64,000 bases of DNA from NCBI GenBank assembly GCA_019637685.1, contig JAHBVF010000008.1:1-64000 (forward strand), given 5' to 3'. The stretch comes from Caldilineaceae bacterium (GTDB lineage: Bacteria; Chloroflexota; Anaerolineae; Caldilineales; Caldilineaceae). Made by a program: the position numbers and the translations under genes. A model generated the notes under the pieces. The model was not told the DNA's origin. It made no database searches and worked only from the letters and a program-made list of their open reading frames with translations. This document shows positions 42,543 to 51,400 of this stretch, piece after piece. The stretch's first letter is position 1, and each line of letters starts with the position of its first letter.

Positions 42543-43643
42543 ATGCAGACTCTTTCGACTATCGATGCCAACCGTTTGAACCGTCTCTACGCCTATCTTG
42601 CAGCCGCCATCGACCAGGGCGACCTGCCCGGCGCGGCGGTGCAGCTTTCCCTGCGCGGGGAAGCGAGCGAAGCGTGGGCCTTTGGCCGCTTCGCCCCCGC
42701 CGCGGACGCGCCGCCTATGCAGCCCGACTCCATTTTTCTCGTCGCTTCCATCACGAAACCGGTGGTCGTCTCCGCGGTGATGCTTCTGGCCGAGCGGGGG
42801 CATCTGCTGCTGGACGAACCCGCCAGCCACTTTGTGCCGGAGTTCAGCGTCAACGGCAAAGGGGCCATCACCCTGCGCCACCTGATGACCCACACCTCCG
42901 GTCTACCCGATATGCTGCCGGAGAATCAAGCATTGCGAAAGGCCCACGCGCCGATGGATGAATTCATCCACCGCATCTGCGATCTGACGCCCGACTTCCC
43001 CGCGGGCACGGGCATCCAATACCAGAGCGCGGGCATCGCCATTTTGGGGGAGATTGTGCAGCGGGTGAGCGGGCTGGCCCTGCGGGATTTTCTGCGCCAG
43101 GAAATCTTCGAGCCATTGGGGATGCGCGACACCGCGCTGGGGATGGCCGGTCTGCCCAGGGAGCGGCTTTCCCTGGTGAATGTGCCGACGGAACAGATCG
43201 GGACGGACTGGGGCTGGAACAGCGAGTACTGGCGCGATTTTGGCGCGGCCTGGGGCGGGATGTTTTCGACAGTGGGCGATCTGACCCGCTATTTGCAGGC
43301 GTTTCTGAATGGGGGCGAACTGGACGGGACACGGGTTTTTAGCCGGGCCACTGTGGCCGCAATGCTGCGGGATCAGACAACGCCTTTGCCCGCGGTTCCT
43401 GCCGAGCAAAAAGCACCCCACGGCTGGGGATTGGGCTGGCGGCTGGCACCGGCCACGGGCTGGCGCTATTTCGGCGATCTGCTCACGCCGGGCACTTTTG
43501 GCCACGGCGGCGCCACCGGAACAGTCTGCTGGGCAGACCCCGCGCAGGACTTGACGTTTGTGCTGTTCACGACCCAACCCGCGGTGTGGAGCGAGCCGTT
43601 GCTGGGGCGCGCGTCGAATCTGGCCGCGGCCTGTGTCCAGTAG
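42543..43643 (+). CDS. serine-hydrolase of the beta-lactamase/penicillin-binding-protein family
   Basis: 366 residues. The nucleophile is in SITK (SxxK, residues about 70-73, VASITKPVV), the second motif is YQSAG (YxS) near residue 160, and the third is GHGGATG (HxG) near residue 320. This is the S12/AmpC-type fold with the DMLPENQ and GMFSTVGDLTRYLQAFLNGG segments. Such proteins include D-aminopeptidases, esterases and lipid-processing enzymes as well as beta-lactamases; no signal peptide is visible, so it probably works in the cytoplasm. ATG 42543 follows GGGGAACCGT. Confidence 0.9.
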   Translation: MQTLSTIDANRLNRLYAYLAAAIDQGDLPGAAVQLSLRGEASEAWAFGRFAPAADAPPMQPDSIFLVASITKPVVVSAVMLLAERGHLLLDEPASHFVPEFSVNGKGAITLRHLMTHTSGLPDMLPENQALRKAHAPMDEFIHRICDLTPDFPAGTGIQYQSAGIAILGEIVQRVSGLALRDFLRQEIFEPLGMRDTALGMAGLPRERLSLVNVPTEQIGTDWGWNSEYWRDFGAAWGGMFSTVGDLTRYLQAFLNGGELDGTRVFSRATVAAMLRDQTTPLPAVPAEQKAPHGWGLGWRLAPATGWRYFGDLLTPGTFGHGGATGTVCWADPAQDLTFVLFTTQPAVWSEPLLGRASNLAAACVQ

Positions 43644-43725
43644 GTGGGGCTTCTCGCTGCACAGTGACCCGGCGCGACGGCAAGCCCCATCCGCGGAAGA
43701 CAGACACACATTAAAGGAGAAACGA

Positions 43726-44055
43726 ATGAGCTTTGGCATCACCAAAACTTTGCCCCAATCCGAAGGGTCGGCGGCTGTGGACGAACTCTACAGTGTGGCC
43801 GGGGAATACGAATTTCACATGGCGGGCAAACCGTCCAAACTGAAAGTGGGCCACTTTGTCTACACAATCTGGCAGGACGAGATTGTGGGGCGGCTGCCCA
43901 TCATCCGCCTGGAGGGAGGCGCGGTCAATCCCAATTCGGGCAAACCCCGCACGCTGATTTTCGTCTCCACCCCCGGCGAAAAGCTGGCCGCGCCCATCCC
44001 CCGCACAGGCCACCGGGGCACGCGCTATTACGACGGCGCGGAATGGCCTGGGTGA
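43726..44055 (+). CDS. small ASCH/PUA-like hypothetical protein
   Basis: 109 residues from ATG 43726, behind AAAGGAGAAACG. The middle LKVGHFVYTIWQDEIVGRLPII is suggestive of ASCH- or PUA-type RNA-binding beta-barrels, followed by a Lys/Arg-rich strand RTLIFVSTPGEK and the basic turn RTGHRGTRYYDG. No catalytic motif. I do not recognise it; the ASCH suggestion rests on the strand pattern alone. It is followed by a 19-bp inverted repeat. Confidence 0.7.
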   Translation: MSFGITKTLPQSEGSAAVDELYSVAGEYEFHMAGKPSKLKVGHFVYTIWQDEIVGRLPIIRLEGGAVNPNSGKPRTLIFVSTPGEKLAAPIPRTGHRGTRYYDGAEWPG

Positions 44056-44063
44056 CGAAGAAC

Positions 44064-44138
44064 GTGTCGGGTGTCGGGTGTCAACGTGTCAATCGGCGTC
44101 CGTGGGCAAGGGTTACGCCGACACCCGACACCCGACAC
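44064..44138. repeat. 19-bp perfect inverted repeat made of gtgtcgg units
   Basis: GTGTCGGGTGTCGGGTGTC (44064-44082) is exactly complementary to 44120-44138. Within each arm GTGTCGG is repeated. The loop is 37 bases. It could be a terminator for the gene before it, although no T run follows. Confidence 0.7.
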
Positions 44139-44199
44139 ACTGACACTCCTAATCCGCCGACACCCATAACACATCGAACCCGAAAGGACGCTCCCCTCA

Positions 44200-45132
44200 A
44201 TGTCTACCCTCCAATTCGGCTGGCACATGCACTCTTTCCCCGTGGACGGCAGCCGCGGCCCGGATTTTGTGCAGCAAATTCGCAATACCCTGGACCAGGT
44301 CCAGACCCGTTTTGATTCGGTCTGGATAGACGATCATATGATGCCCTGGGCCACCTGGCAGTCCAACGACACGCCCTATCTGGAATGTATGACGACAATC
44401 GCCTACTTTGCCGCGGCCTATCCGTCGCTGACCTTTGGCTCCAGCGTTCTCGGCCAGGGCTACCGCAATCCGGGGCTGATGGCGAAGATGGCCGCCAATC
44501 TGCAACTGCTCACCGGCGGGCGATTCATCTTCGGCATCGGCGCGGGCTGGATGGTGGAGGAATACGAAGCCTATAACTGGCCGTTCCCCAAACCCAGCGT
44601 GCGCATCGCCCAGATGGAAGAGGCGATTGAGATTGCCAAAAAGATGTGGCGCGAAGCCCCGGCCAGCTACGAGGGCAAATACTACCGTATCGACAACGCC
44701 TATTGCGAACCCCGGCCCGATCCGATCCCGCCCATTCTCATCGGCGGCGGGGGAGAACAATTGACACTGCGCGTAGTCGCCAAGCACGCGGACTGGTGGA
44801 ACATTCCCGGCGGAACCCTGGAAAATTATGTTCACAAATTGGATGTCCTGCGTGGGCACTGCGACGCGGTAGGGCGGGACTACGACACCATCGGCAAAAG
44901 CTGGTCCGCCGAGGCCGTTGTCGTGGCTGGGACAGAGGCCGAAGCCCAGCGCATCGCGGCCGCGTCACCCTACAACCGCAACACAATTCTGGGCACGCCG
45001 GAACAGGTGGCCGAACAGTTGCGGTCTTTTGTGGAGGCGGGTGTCAGCTATCTAATCGTGCGTCTTCTCGACTTCCCCCGCACCGATGGGATTGAGCTAT
45101 TTGCCGAAGAAGTGATGCCGCTGCTGAAGTAA
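44200..45132 (+). CDS. LLM-class F420-dependent oxidoreductase
   Basis: 310 residues with the luciferase-like barrel: QVQTRFDSVWIDDHMMPWATW, then LTFGSSVLGQGYRNPGLMAKMAANLQLLTGGRFIFGIGAGWMVEEYEAYNW, and a C-terminal TPEQVAEQLRSFVEAGVSYLIVRL. These blocks belong to the F420-dependent LLM group rather than FMN-luciferases. It likely reduces or oxidises an unknown organic substrate with coenzyme F420, common in Chloroflexota. ATG 44200 follows AAAGGACG. Confidence 0.92.
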   Translation: MSTLQFGWHMHSFPVDGSRGPDFVQQIRNTLDQVQTRFDSVWIDDHMMPWATWQSNDTPYLECMTTIAYFAAAYPSLTFGSSVLGQGYRNPGLMAKMAANLQLLTGGRFIFGIGAGWMVEEYEAYNWPFPKPSVRIAQMEEAIEIAKKMWREAPASYEGKYYRIDNAYCEPRPDPIPPILIGGGGEQLTLRVVAKHADWWNIPGGTLENYVHKLDVLRGHCDAVGRDYDTIGKSWSAEAVVVAGTEAEAQRIAAASPYNRNTILGTPEQVAEQLRSFVEAGVSYLIVRLLDFPRTDGIELFAEEVMPLLK

Positions 45133-45233
45133 AGGTAGACTGGGGACGGCGAACGCATGACGGACCAATTTCGGCGTGTCTTTGCCTTTTGTCTCCTGCC
45201 AGTCGCTCTTTCATCAGCCAAAGGAGAATTTCA

Positions 45234-45740
45234 ATGTCGATTCAGACCGTCATCAACTCCCAATCCCACGCGGGGCTGGATATGCTGGAGCAGACGATTG
45301 CGCGCTGCCCGGAGAGTGTTTGGACCGATACTGCGCCCAAAAACAAAACCTGGCACATCGCCTATCACGCGCTCTTTTATGTCCATCTCTACTTACAGCC
45401 CACCGAAGCGGACTTTGTGCCCTGGGCCAAACATCGAGAAAATTACAATACAATGGGCGGACGTTTGTCCTATCCGCCTTTTGCCGAAGTGGTGATGGAC
45501 CGGCCCTATCGCCAGGCTGAAATGCTGGACTATCTGGCGCTCTGTCGGGCCGAGGTGGACAAACAGACCGCGCAGATGGACTTGGATGCGCCGTCGGGTT
45601 TCGATTGGCTGCCGTTTGGCAAATTGGAGCTACAGTTCTACTCTCTGCGCCATCTGATGATGCACATCGGCGAGATTGCCGATCGGCTGGGCAGCCAGGG
45701 AATCGATGTGGATTGGCGGGGGCAGAAGGGGGACGGGTGA
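45234..45740 (+). CDS. DinB-superfamily protein
   Basis: 168 residues. AAAGGAG ten bases before the ATG at 45234 fixes the start. A His pair in HIAYHALFYVHLYL (residues about 40-52) and HLMMHIGE near residue 145 form the metal triad typical of DinB-like four-helix bundles. It is more distant from the family core than the copy at 2995. Stress response or thiol transfer is possible but not shown. Confidence 0.8.
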   Translation: MSIQTVINSQSHAGLDMLEQTIARCPESVWTDTAPKNKTWHIAYHALFYVHLYLQPTEADFVPWAKHRENYNTMGGRLSYPPFAEVVMDRPYRQAEMLDYLALCRAEVDKQTAQMDLDAPSGFDWLPFGKLELQFYSLRHLMMHIGEIADRLGSQGIDVDWRGQKGDG

Positions 45741-45797
45741 CAGAAGCAGGGGGCGGCCTCCGCGCATCCATTGATGCTATATTTTCCCCTGTGAAAT

Positions 45798-45826
45798 TTG
45801 CCAGTTCTGCGCGGCTGTGCTATACT
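45798..45826 (+). promoter_or_regulatory. promoter of the tRNA-Gln gene
   Basis: TTGCCA (45798-45803), 17-base spacer, TATACT (45821-45826) with TGC before it as extended -10. Transcription should start near 45833, 14 bases before the tRNA. Confidence 0.75.
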
Positions 45827-45846
45827 CTCTATCGTTCTATAGCCGA

Positions 45847-45921
45847 TGGGGAATAGTTTAATCGGCAAAACACCTGATTCTGGATCAGGCGATTGGGGTT
45901 CAAATCCCTGTTCCCCAGCCA
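45847..45921 (+). tRNA. tRNA-Gln (anticodon CTG)
   Basis: A full cloverleaf: acceptor TGGGGAA/TTCCCCA, D-stem GTTT/AAAC, anticodon stem CCTGA/TCAGG with loop TTCTGGA (anticodon CTG), T-arm GGGG-TTCAAAT-CCCT. Discriminator G and an encoded CCA end the gene. It has its own promoter and terminator. Confidence 0.95.
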
Positions 45922-45972
45922 CTACTTACAAAGAGGGCCACTGGATTATCCAGTGGCCCTCTTTGTAAGTAG
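45922..45972 (+). terminator. terminator of the tRNA-Gln gene
   Basis: An exact 24-bp stem (arm CTACTTACAAAGAGGGCCACTGGA) with loop TTA, beginning one base after the encoded CCA. Confidence 0.88.
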
Positions 45973-46283
45973 ATTGATTCGCAAATATGCTGCTTCGGAT
46001 CTCATGTGATTGGCAAAGTAGAGGAATATCTGGGTGGGACGAAGATACGTATTTCCGGATCGATTCAACTTTCTTTTGGCAGAGGTTTGTCTCTTGGCTA
46101 TTGCCGCTGTGGACGCGGGCCGTATCCAACAGTGACCCGTATTCACCCCAGTCTGTCACAGCGGGGGCGATGTGGTCTATCCGCTGGTCACCGAGATGGA
46201 TGAACCGTCACCGAACTGCGCTGAGGGATGTGTATGGGCGAGAAGGTGTGGGGTCTGTGCAGCATACCCCACGCCGTGGATGC
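45973..46283. other. intergenic region, no gene recognised
   Basis: About 300 bases after the tRNA terminator. Open frames here have no ribosome site, no domain and unusual composition. I see no repeat or promoter worth calling. Confidence 0.5.
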
Positions 46284-46324
46284 AAAAGGAGAGGGCCACC
46301 CGAAACGGTAGCCCTCCCCTTTTT
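46284..46324 (-). terminator. terminator of the propeller/small-protein operon
   Basis: AAAAGGAGAGGGC pairs with GCCCTCCCCTTTTT; on the minus strand the A run becomes the T tail. It follows the 72-residue gene by 49 bases. Confidence 0.75.
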
Positions 46325-46372
46325 GATACATATCGTTTGCGTCAACGGCAAACAGCCGAGTTTTGTGTGCAA

Positions 46373-46591
46373 TCAGCGCAGGCCGAAGCCGCTACGTATT
46401 TCTTCGCGAACCGGAAGCTCGCGGCGGATGTGGGCCAGAAGCGACTGGTCGTCAGTGAATGCGCATGTATCGCCTTTGGTGACATCCTGCAGTTGATAGC
46501 GCCACCCTTGTCCGCTGCTGATCGGCCAGATACGCAGCACATAGACTCGTCGCCCTGGGACCGACCGACCGTTCTGTTTGGTGGTTGACAT
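46373..46591 (-). CDS. 72-residue conserved-type small protein
   Basis: ATG 46591 follows GAGGGAACCACG. The protein contains VYVLRIWPISSGQGWRYQLQDV and ends in a charged helix (SLLAHIRRELPVREE). The R-V-Y-V-L-R-x-W...W-R-x-x-L-x-D-V pattern recurs in small proteins of this phylum, as far as I recall. It lies 13 bases after the propeller gene and is probably cotranscribed. No function is known. Confidence 0.65.
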   Translation of the reverse strand: MSTTKQNGRSVPGRRVYVLRIWPISSGQGWRYQLQDVTKGDTCAFTDDQSLLAHIRRELPVREEIRSGFGLR

Positions 46592-46604
46592 GCGTGGTTC
46601 CCTC

Positions 46605-48137
46605 TCAGCGTGTGGTGTAGGGGAGATAGATGGCGTGATCTTTGCTCGCCGGTTGCGGGGTTGCTGTCGGTGTCGATGTTGCCCCTGGTAAGGAAGTCGC
46701 TGTTGCCGTAGGTGTCGCTGTTGCCCCAGGCAGGGGGGTAGCGGTTGCTGTCGGTGTGTGGGTAGGCGTGGGCGCACTGCTTACGGAACCGACACCCCAT
46801 GCTGGGTGTGCGATATTAGACGGGCCAAATTGTGTGGCCTCTCCGCCGCTGAGGGGAATGATACGTAGGGTCGCGCTGCTGCCTGGCTCCAAATTGGGCG
46901 CATAGTGAAAGATCACCTGTTGACCGTCAGGAGAGACGCTGGGGCTAAAGGCATATTCGCTTTCGTAGGTGGTCAACTGATAGATCGATTCGTTGACAAG
47001 ATCGATGTAGAATAGATTGCTCTTGACCGGCGTGGAAAATTGTTGGAGGAAGTTGGCTATCACAAAGCCCGACCCGTCGGGGAGCCAAGCCAGGCCCCGG
47101 GTTTCGTCCACTGTGACCAGATGTTGCGCCGGTTGGTCGCTATCGACCGTCGCTCGGTAGACCGCGGTGCCGTTTTCCTGGTCGAACGCTGTGTAGATAA
47201 CCGTATTGTCCGCCGGTGACCAGCTTAGATTGGACGCCTGGATATTCTGGGCATCCCCCGCCAGCAGGTCGCGGCTGCGCTGCAATACGCTCCCCTGCAA
47301 TGGAACCTGTTGCATACTGCCGCTGCCCAGCAAAAAGGCCAACGACTGCCCGTCAGAACTCCAGGAGACATCCCAAACTTTGAAGCTGGGAAGGCGACCG
47401 GCGGAAGTGAAGGCCAATTCACCCGCATCCACAGTCTGCCCGGCGACCACATCCACGCCAGGAATGATCCAGCGCCGGCTGCCTTCGACGGCGACAATGG
47501 CCTGCATAATTCCCGGTCCGAGGTCCGGTACATTGGGGATGGTAATCTGCTTGACCAGGCCGGGCAGCAGGGAGACAAATACCGGTTCGCGCAGACCCTC
47601 GACGGTCACTTCGGCGATCTGGCTGGTGGTAAATCCATTGCGGAGGCTGACGGTGACCGAGCCTGTGGCGATTCCCTGCATTTCGCTACAGGCAGGGCGG
47701 TTGGTAACGCGCTGGAAATTGCTGCCGTCGGCATTGATCACATAGACGTTGGTTTCGTAGACGCTGCACTGGGGTTCGTGTCCGCTGACGAAGGCCAGCA
47801 TGGAACCGTCCTTGCGCCAGACCAGGTCCTGAATCCCCGAGGTCATGTGGCCGCGCTGATCCTGGGGAATCTCCCACAATTTGCGCGCCTGGCTGCCGTC
47901 GGCGTTGACCACCCAAATTTCGTGGTTCTCTGTGGCATAGGCGATGACCCCATTGCTGCTGACCGCACGCTCGCTGGCCTGGGCCGCCATATCCCCATCG
48001 GTGAAAACGGTGAGGGCCAATAGACCCACAAGCAGGAGCAAAACGCTCATCCATCCGAGACCCCGTGGCTTCTGCTTGCGACCGAATTGGGCGCACTGGG
48101 TGGCCGTACTTAAATCTGTCTGCACTGTGTAGTTCAT
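46605..48137 (-). CDS. TolB/WD40-like secreted beta-propeller protein
   Basis: 510 residues from ATG 48137 behind GAGGAG. An N-terminal basic stretch and a membrane span (residues 29-48, VLLLLVGLLALTVF) anchor or export it. Blade strands with the pattern W-S-x-D-G-x-x-x-A-F recur: DLVWRKDGSMLAFVSG, DVSWSSDGQSLAFLLG, GLAWLPDGSGFVIANF and SPSVSPDGQQVIFHYA. A 50-residue Pro/Thr/Ala-rich linker and terminal IYLPYTTR follow, a tail type I associate with secreted Chloroflexota proteins. Probably a surface recognition or scaffold protein. It lies downstream of the SARP regulator on the same strand, with 273 bases between. Confidence 0.85.
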   Translation of the reverse strand: MNYTVQTDLSTATQCAQFGRKQKPRGLGWMSVLLLLVGLLALTVFTDGDMAAQASERAVSSNGVIAYATENHEIWVVNADGSQARKLWEIPQDQRGHMTSGIQDLVWRKDGSMLAFVSGHEPQCSVYETNVYVINADGSNFQRVTNRPACSEMQGIATGSVTVSLRNGFTTSQIAEVTVEGLREPVFVSLLPGLVKQITIPNVPDLGPGIMQAIVAVEGSRRWIIPGVDVVAGQTVDAGELAFTSAGRLPSFKVWDVSWSSDGQSLAFLLGSGSMQQVPLQGSVLQRSRDLLAGDAQNIQASNLSWSPADNTVIYTAFDQENGTAVYRATVDSDQPAQHLVTVDETRGLAWLPDGSGFVIANFLQQFSTPVKSNLFYIDLVNESIYQLTTYESEYAFSPSVSPDGQQVIFHYAPNLEPGSSATLRIIPLSGGEATQFGPSNIAHPAWGVGSVSSAPTPTHTPTATATPLPGATATPTATATSLPGATSTPTATPQPASKDHAIYLPYTTR

Positions 48138-48410
48138 GGTTTTCTCCTCAAGAATAGCTGGCTTCTGTGCCGATGAATCTCAGCGAACCGGATGTCTGCA
48201 TTCGCTCTGTACACAGTCTAGCTGTCGGCCCTTTGCCAACTGTTTGTGGAGGAGTACCACCGATCTGACAAAACGAGGCATGCCCCATAGGTCCGGTATT
48301 AGGAGCAGTGGGGGAAGCGAGAGAAGGAGGGGGAGATTTTGTCCATCCGGTTGCAGACGGGGGGCAACCACTGTGGTGACAAAATGATGGCAGGGTGGCA
48401 ATCGGCGAGT

Positions 48411-51400
48411 CTACACCTGCTCGCCCCGGGTGGGCGGCAGGTCGATCCCTGCCTGATTGAGCGCGGCCATATCACGCAGAATGGTGCGCTGGCTGACGCC
48501 GAGTGCTTCGGCCAGGTGGTGGTAGGCGGGGAGCGCGTTCTGGCTCTGGGCTTCGTGGAGCAGACGCACGATCTGCTGGCGGCGACGCTTGCTCTTGGAT
48601 CGGATGGCCCGATCTTGGGGTGTTTCCAGGGTCCACGTGATGGTGATCTGTTCGTCTGCGGTGAGAGGACGCCCCAGGGGCGCGTCTGTGCGGGGAAGAG
48701 TTGCCTGGGTCTGGATCGCCTGGCTCTCTGCCCACGCCGCCAGGATAGCCCGATGCTCGGGTATCTGGCTTTGACTCGCCTGCTGATCTTTGGGCGAGAG
48801 TGTGTCCAGCATTTCGGTCAAGACGCGAACTGCCTCCGAGAGGGCTGCCCCGGCTTCGGCAGGGCGTCCGCTGGCCTGCAAGACCTGATAGTGCTCGAAA
48901 TGGACCAGATATGCCTGAAAGAGGCCGGGGGTGAGTGCTGCGACCCCAGCCTGGATTGCATCACCTGCCGGGCCGATCTGGTTCTGTGCGCGCAGAATCT
49001 GTGCCTTGGTTGTGAGGAACCCAGGGGTGAAATCGGAAAATCCATAGGTTTCGCAGTAGGCCAGGGCGGCTTCGATATCCTGGCTTGCCTCGCTGTATTG
49101 GCTCAGGCGTAGATGGGCCTGGGCGCGGGCCTGGTGGATCTGCGCCAGCAGCCAGGGTGACTCGGCGCTGGCGTCCATCTCGGCCAGCGCTTCGTTCAGG
49201 TGGTCCCGGGCCGCGGCCAGCTCCCCCGCCAGATAGTCGAACTGGGCCTGGATGCCCAATGCCTGGCCCAGGAGAGGTTTGTTCTCCTGGGAGCGTTGCA
49301 GGGCGATCACTTCCTCAACCGCCCTTCTCCCCCTGGGCAGATCGCCGATATAGGTGCTGATGACGGCGGCGATGTTGGTTTCGGCATAGTTCCACGCACG
49401 CTCCGAGTCGATCTCCCGACCGATCTGCGAGGCCGCCTCGAAATGGTCGAGGGCGTCGCCCACCTTCCCCTGCATATAGGCAACCGCACCCCAGTTGATC
49501 AACGTACGCGCCTCTGCATAGCGGTAGCCGACCTCCCGCTGAATGGAGAGCGCCTGTCCGTAGCCCGCTTCGGCTTTGCTCAATTCGCCTTGCTCGCACA
49601 ATACCGCGCCAATCGCAGCCAACACATCTGCTTCCCCAACCCGGTCGCCCAGGCTGCGATAGCAGACAAGCGCCCGATCGGCCGCAACCAGTGCTTCCTG
49701 ATGGCGTGACAGCTCGGAAAGAGCTGCGCTGAGGGTCGCCTCGGCTTGGGCCTGGGTTGCCAGGTCTTGGGTCTGGTGGCTCAGTTCGATGGCCTGCTCC
49801 AGGATTGGCACAGAGGCGAGACTGTCACCGTTCCAATAGATGCTCTCTCCCGTGGCGCAGAGGATCGCGGCTTCGGCCCGCCGATCCTTGCGGCCACGGG
49901 CCAGAGTCAGGGCCAGGTCAAACCGTTCCAATGCCCCGGAATAGTCGCCCAGGGCCGCCAACATCTGTCCGTAGCGGCGCTCCCGCTCGATCTGCTGCTG
50001 GGGGTCAGTCAGGAGTTGGGGCGTCAGTGCTTCCAGGTCCTCCCGCTGTCGCTCCCGCTCCCCCAGCACAGCCAGCACCGCTTCCCGGGCCAGGAGCAGC
50101 CGAACCAGAAATGGGGATGTGGCCGGGGAGGACTCCCCAGTTAAGGCCTCGGCCCGGTCGAAGTGGGCCAGGGCCTGGCGATAGGCGTGGCGTTCCACCG
50201 CGTGGTCCCCGGCCAGGACGTAAAAATGGGCGGCCTCTGTCGCCGCGGCCGCGTGTTCGTGATGATAGGCCAGCATCGCCGCCTGGGCCGGGTTCTTTGG
50301 GTCAAACAGGCCAGCCATTCGGCCATGCAGGGCCTGGCGTTCATCCTTGGGCAGGGCAGCGTAGATAGTCTGGCGCACCACATCGTGGCTGAAGCGATAG
50401 GCTGTGGCAGTCTCCTCCAGCAACCCCTGCTGCACCAGACTGCCCACGCTGACGAGCAACGCCGGACCTGTCATCTCAGCCATATCGGCCAGAACCAGCA
50501 GCGACACTTCGCTGCCCGCCACGGAAATGGCGTTCAACAAGCGCCGGGCATGGACATCCAAGCGAGTCAGGCGGCGGCGGATGGTCTCTTCCACTGCCGG
50601 GAGCAGGGGGAGTTCGGCGTAGTCGGTGGTATCCGCGTCGTAGGGCGTGGACCATACGCCCGCGCCTTCCTGGGTGAGTAGTCCTTCGGCATAGAGGGTG
50701 CGCAGGCTTTCCAGCACAAAGAGCGGGTTGCCGCCGGTCTCGCGGTGGATGCGAGCCGCAAAGCGTGTGGCCGGCTGTGCCAGATGCAGGGCGCGTTGCA
50801 TCAGTTCCCCCGTCTCTTCCCGCGAGAGTGGCGAGAGGGTGAGCCGCGCCAGCAGACCGGCCCGATCCACCGCGTTGAGTCCAGCCCATACAGCTGGGTC
50901 TTCGCGGGCATCTGTGGGGCGAAAGGAGGCGACGACCAGCACCCGGCTGGCTGCCAACCGTTGAGAGAGATAGGCCAGAATGTCCAGGGTGGCTGCATCG
51001 GCCCAGTGCAAGTCCTCCAGGATCAGCAGGGTTGGGCTGATTGTTCCCAGAGCGAGGGTTATACGGACCAACCCTTCCATCAGGCGAATGTGGGCCTGTT
51101 CCGCGGGGATGTCGGGCAGGGGTGACACCCCCGGAACCCAATCGGCCAGGTCGGGCAGCAGCGTAGCCATCACACTCAGCCACAGGCGATCCAGCACAGT
51201 GGCGACCTGCTGGGCGCGCAGGGGGGACATCCCTGTCCCCAGAGCCGAGAGTAGCGGACCGTAGGCTTCCTGGGCTGCCAAGTATTGGGCGCGGCCATGC
51301 ATAACAAGCGCGGAGCGCCAGGCCGCGTCCTCGGCCAGCGCGTCGAGCAGACGGCTCTTGCCCACCCCCGGTTCCCCAACCACAAAAAGCACACCGCCCT

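Noticed and set aside
45987..46496. 169-codon plus-strand frame after the tRNA
   Set aside because: No ribosome site, no domain, overlaps the minus-strand terminator and the 72-residue gene.
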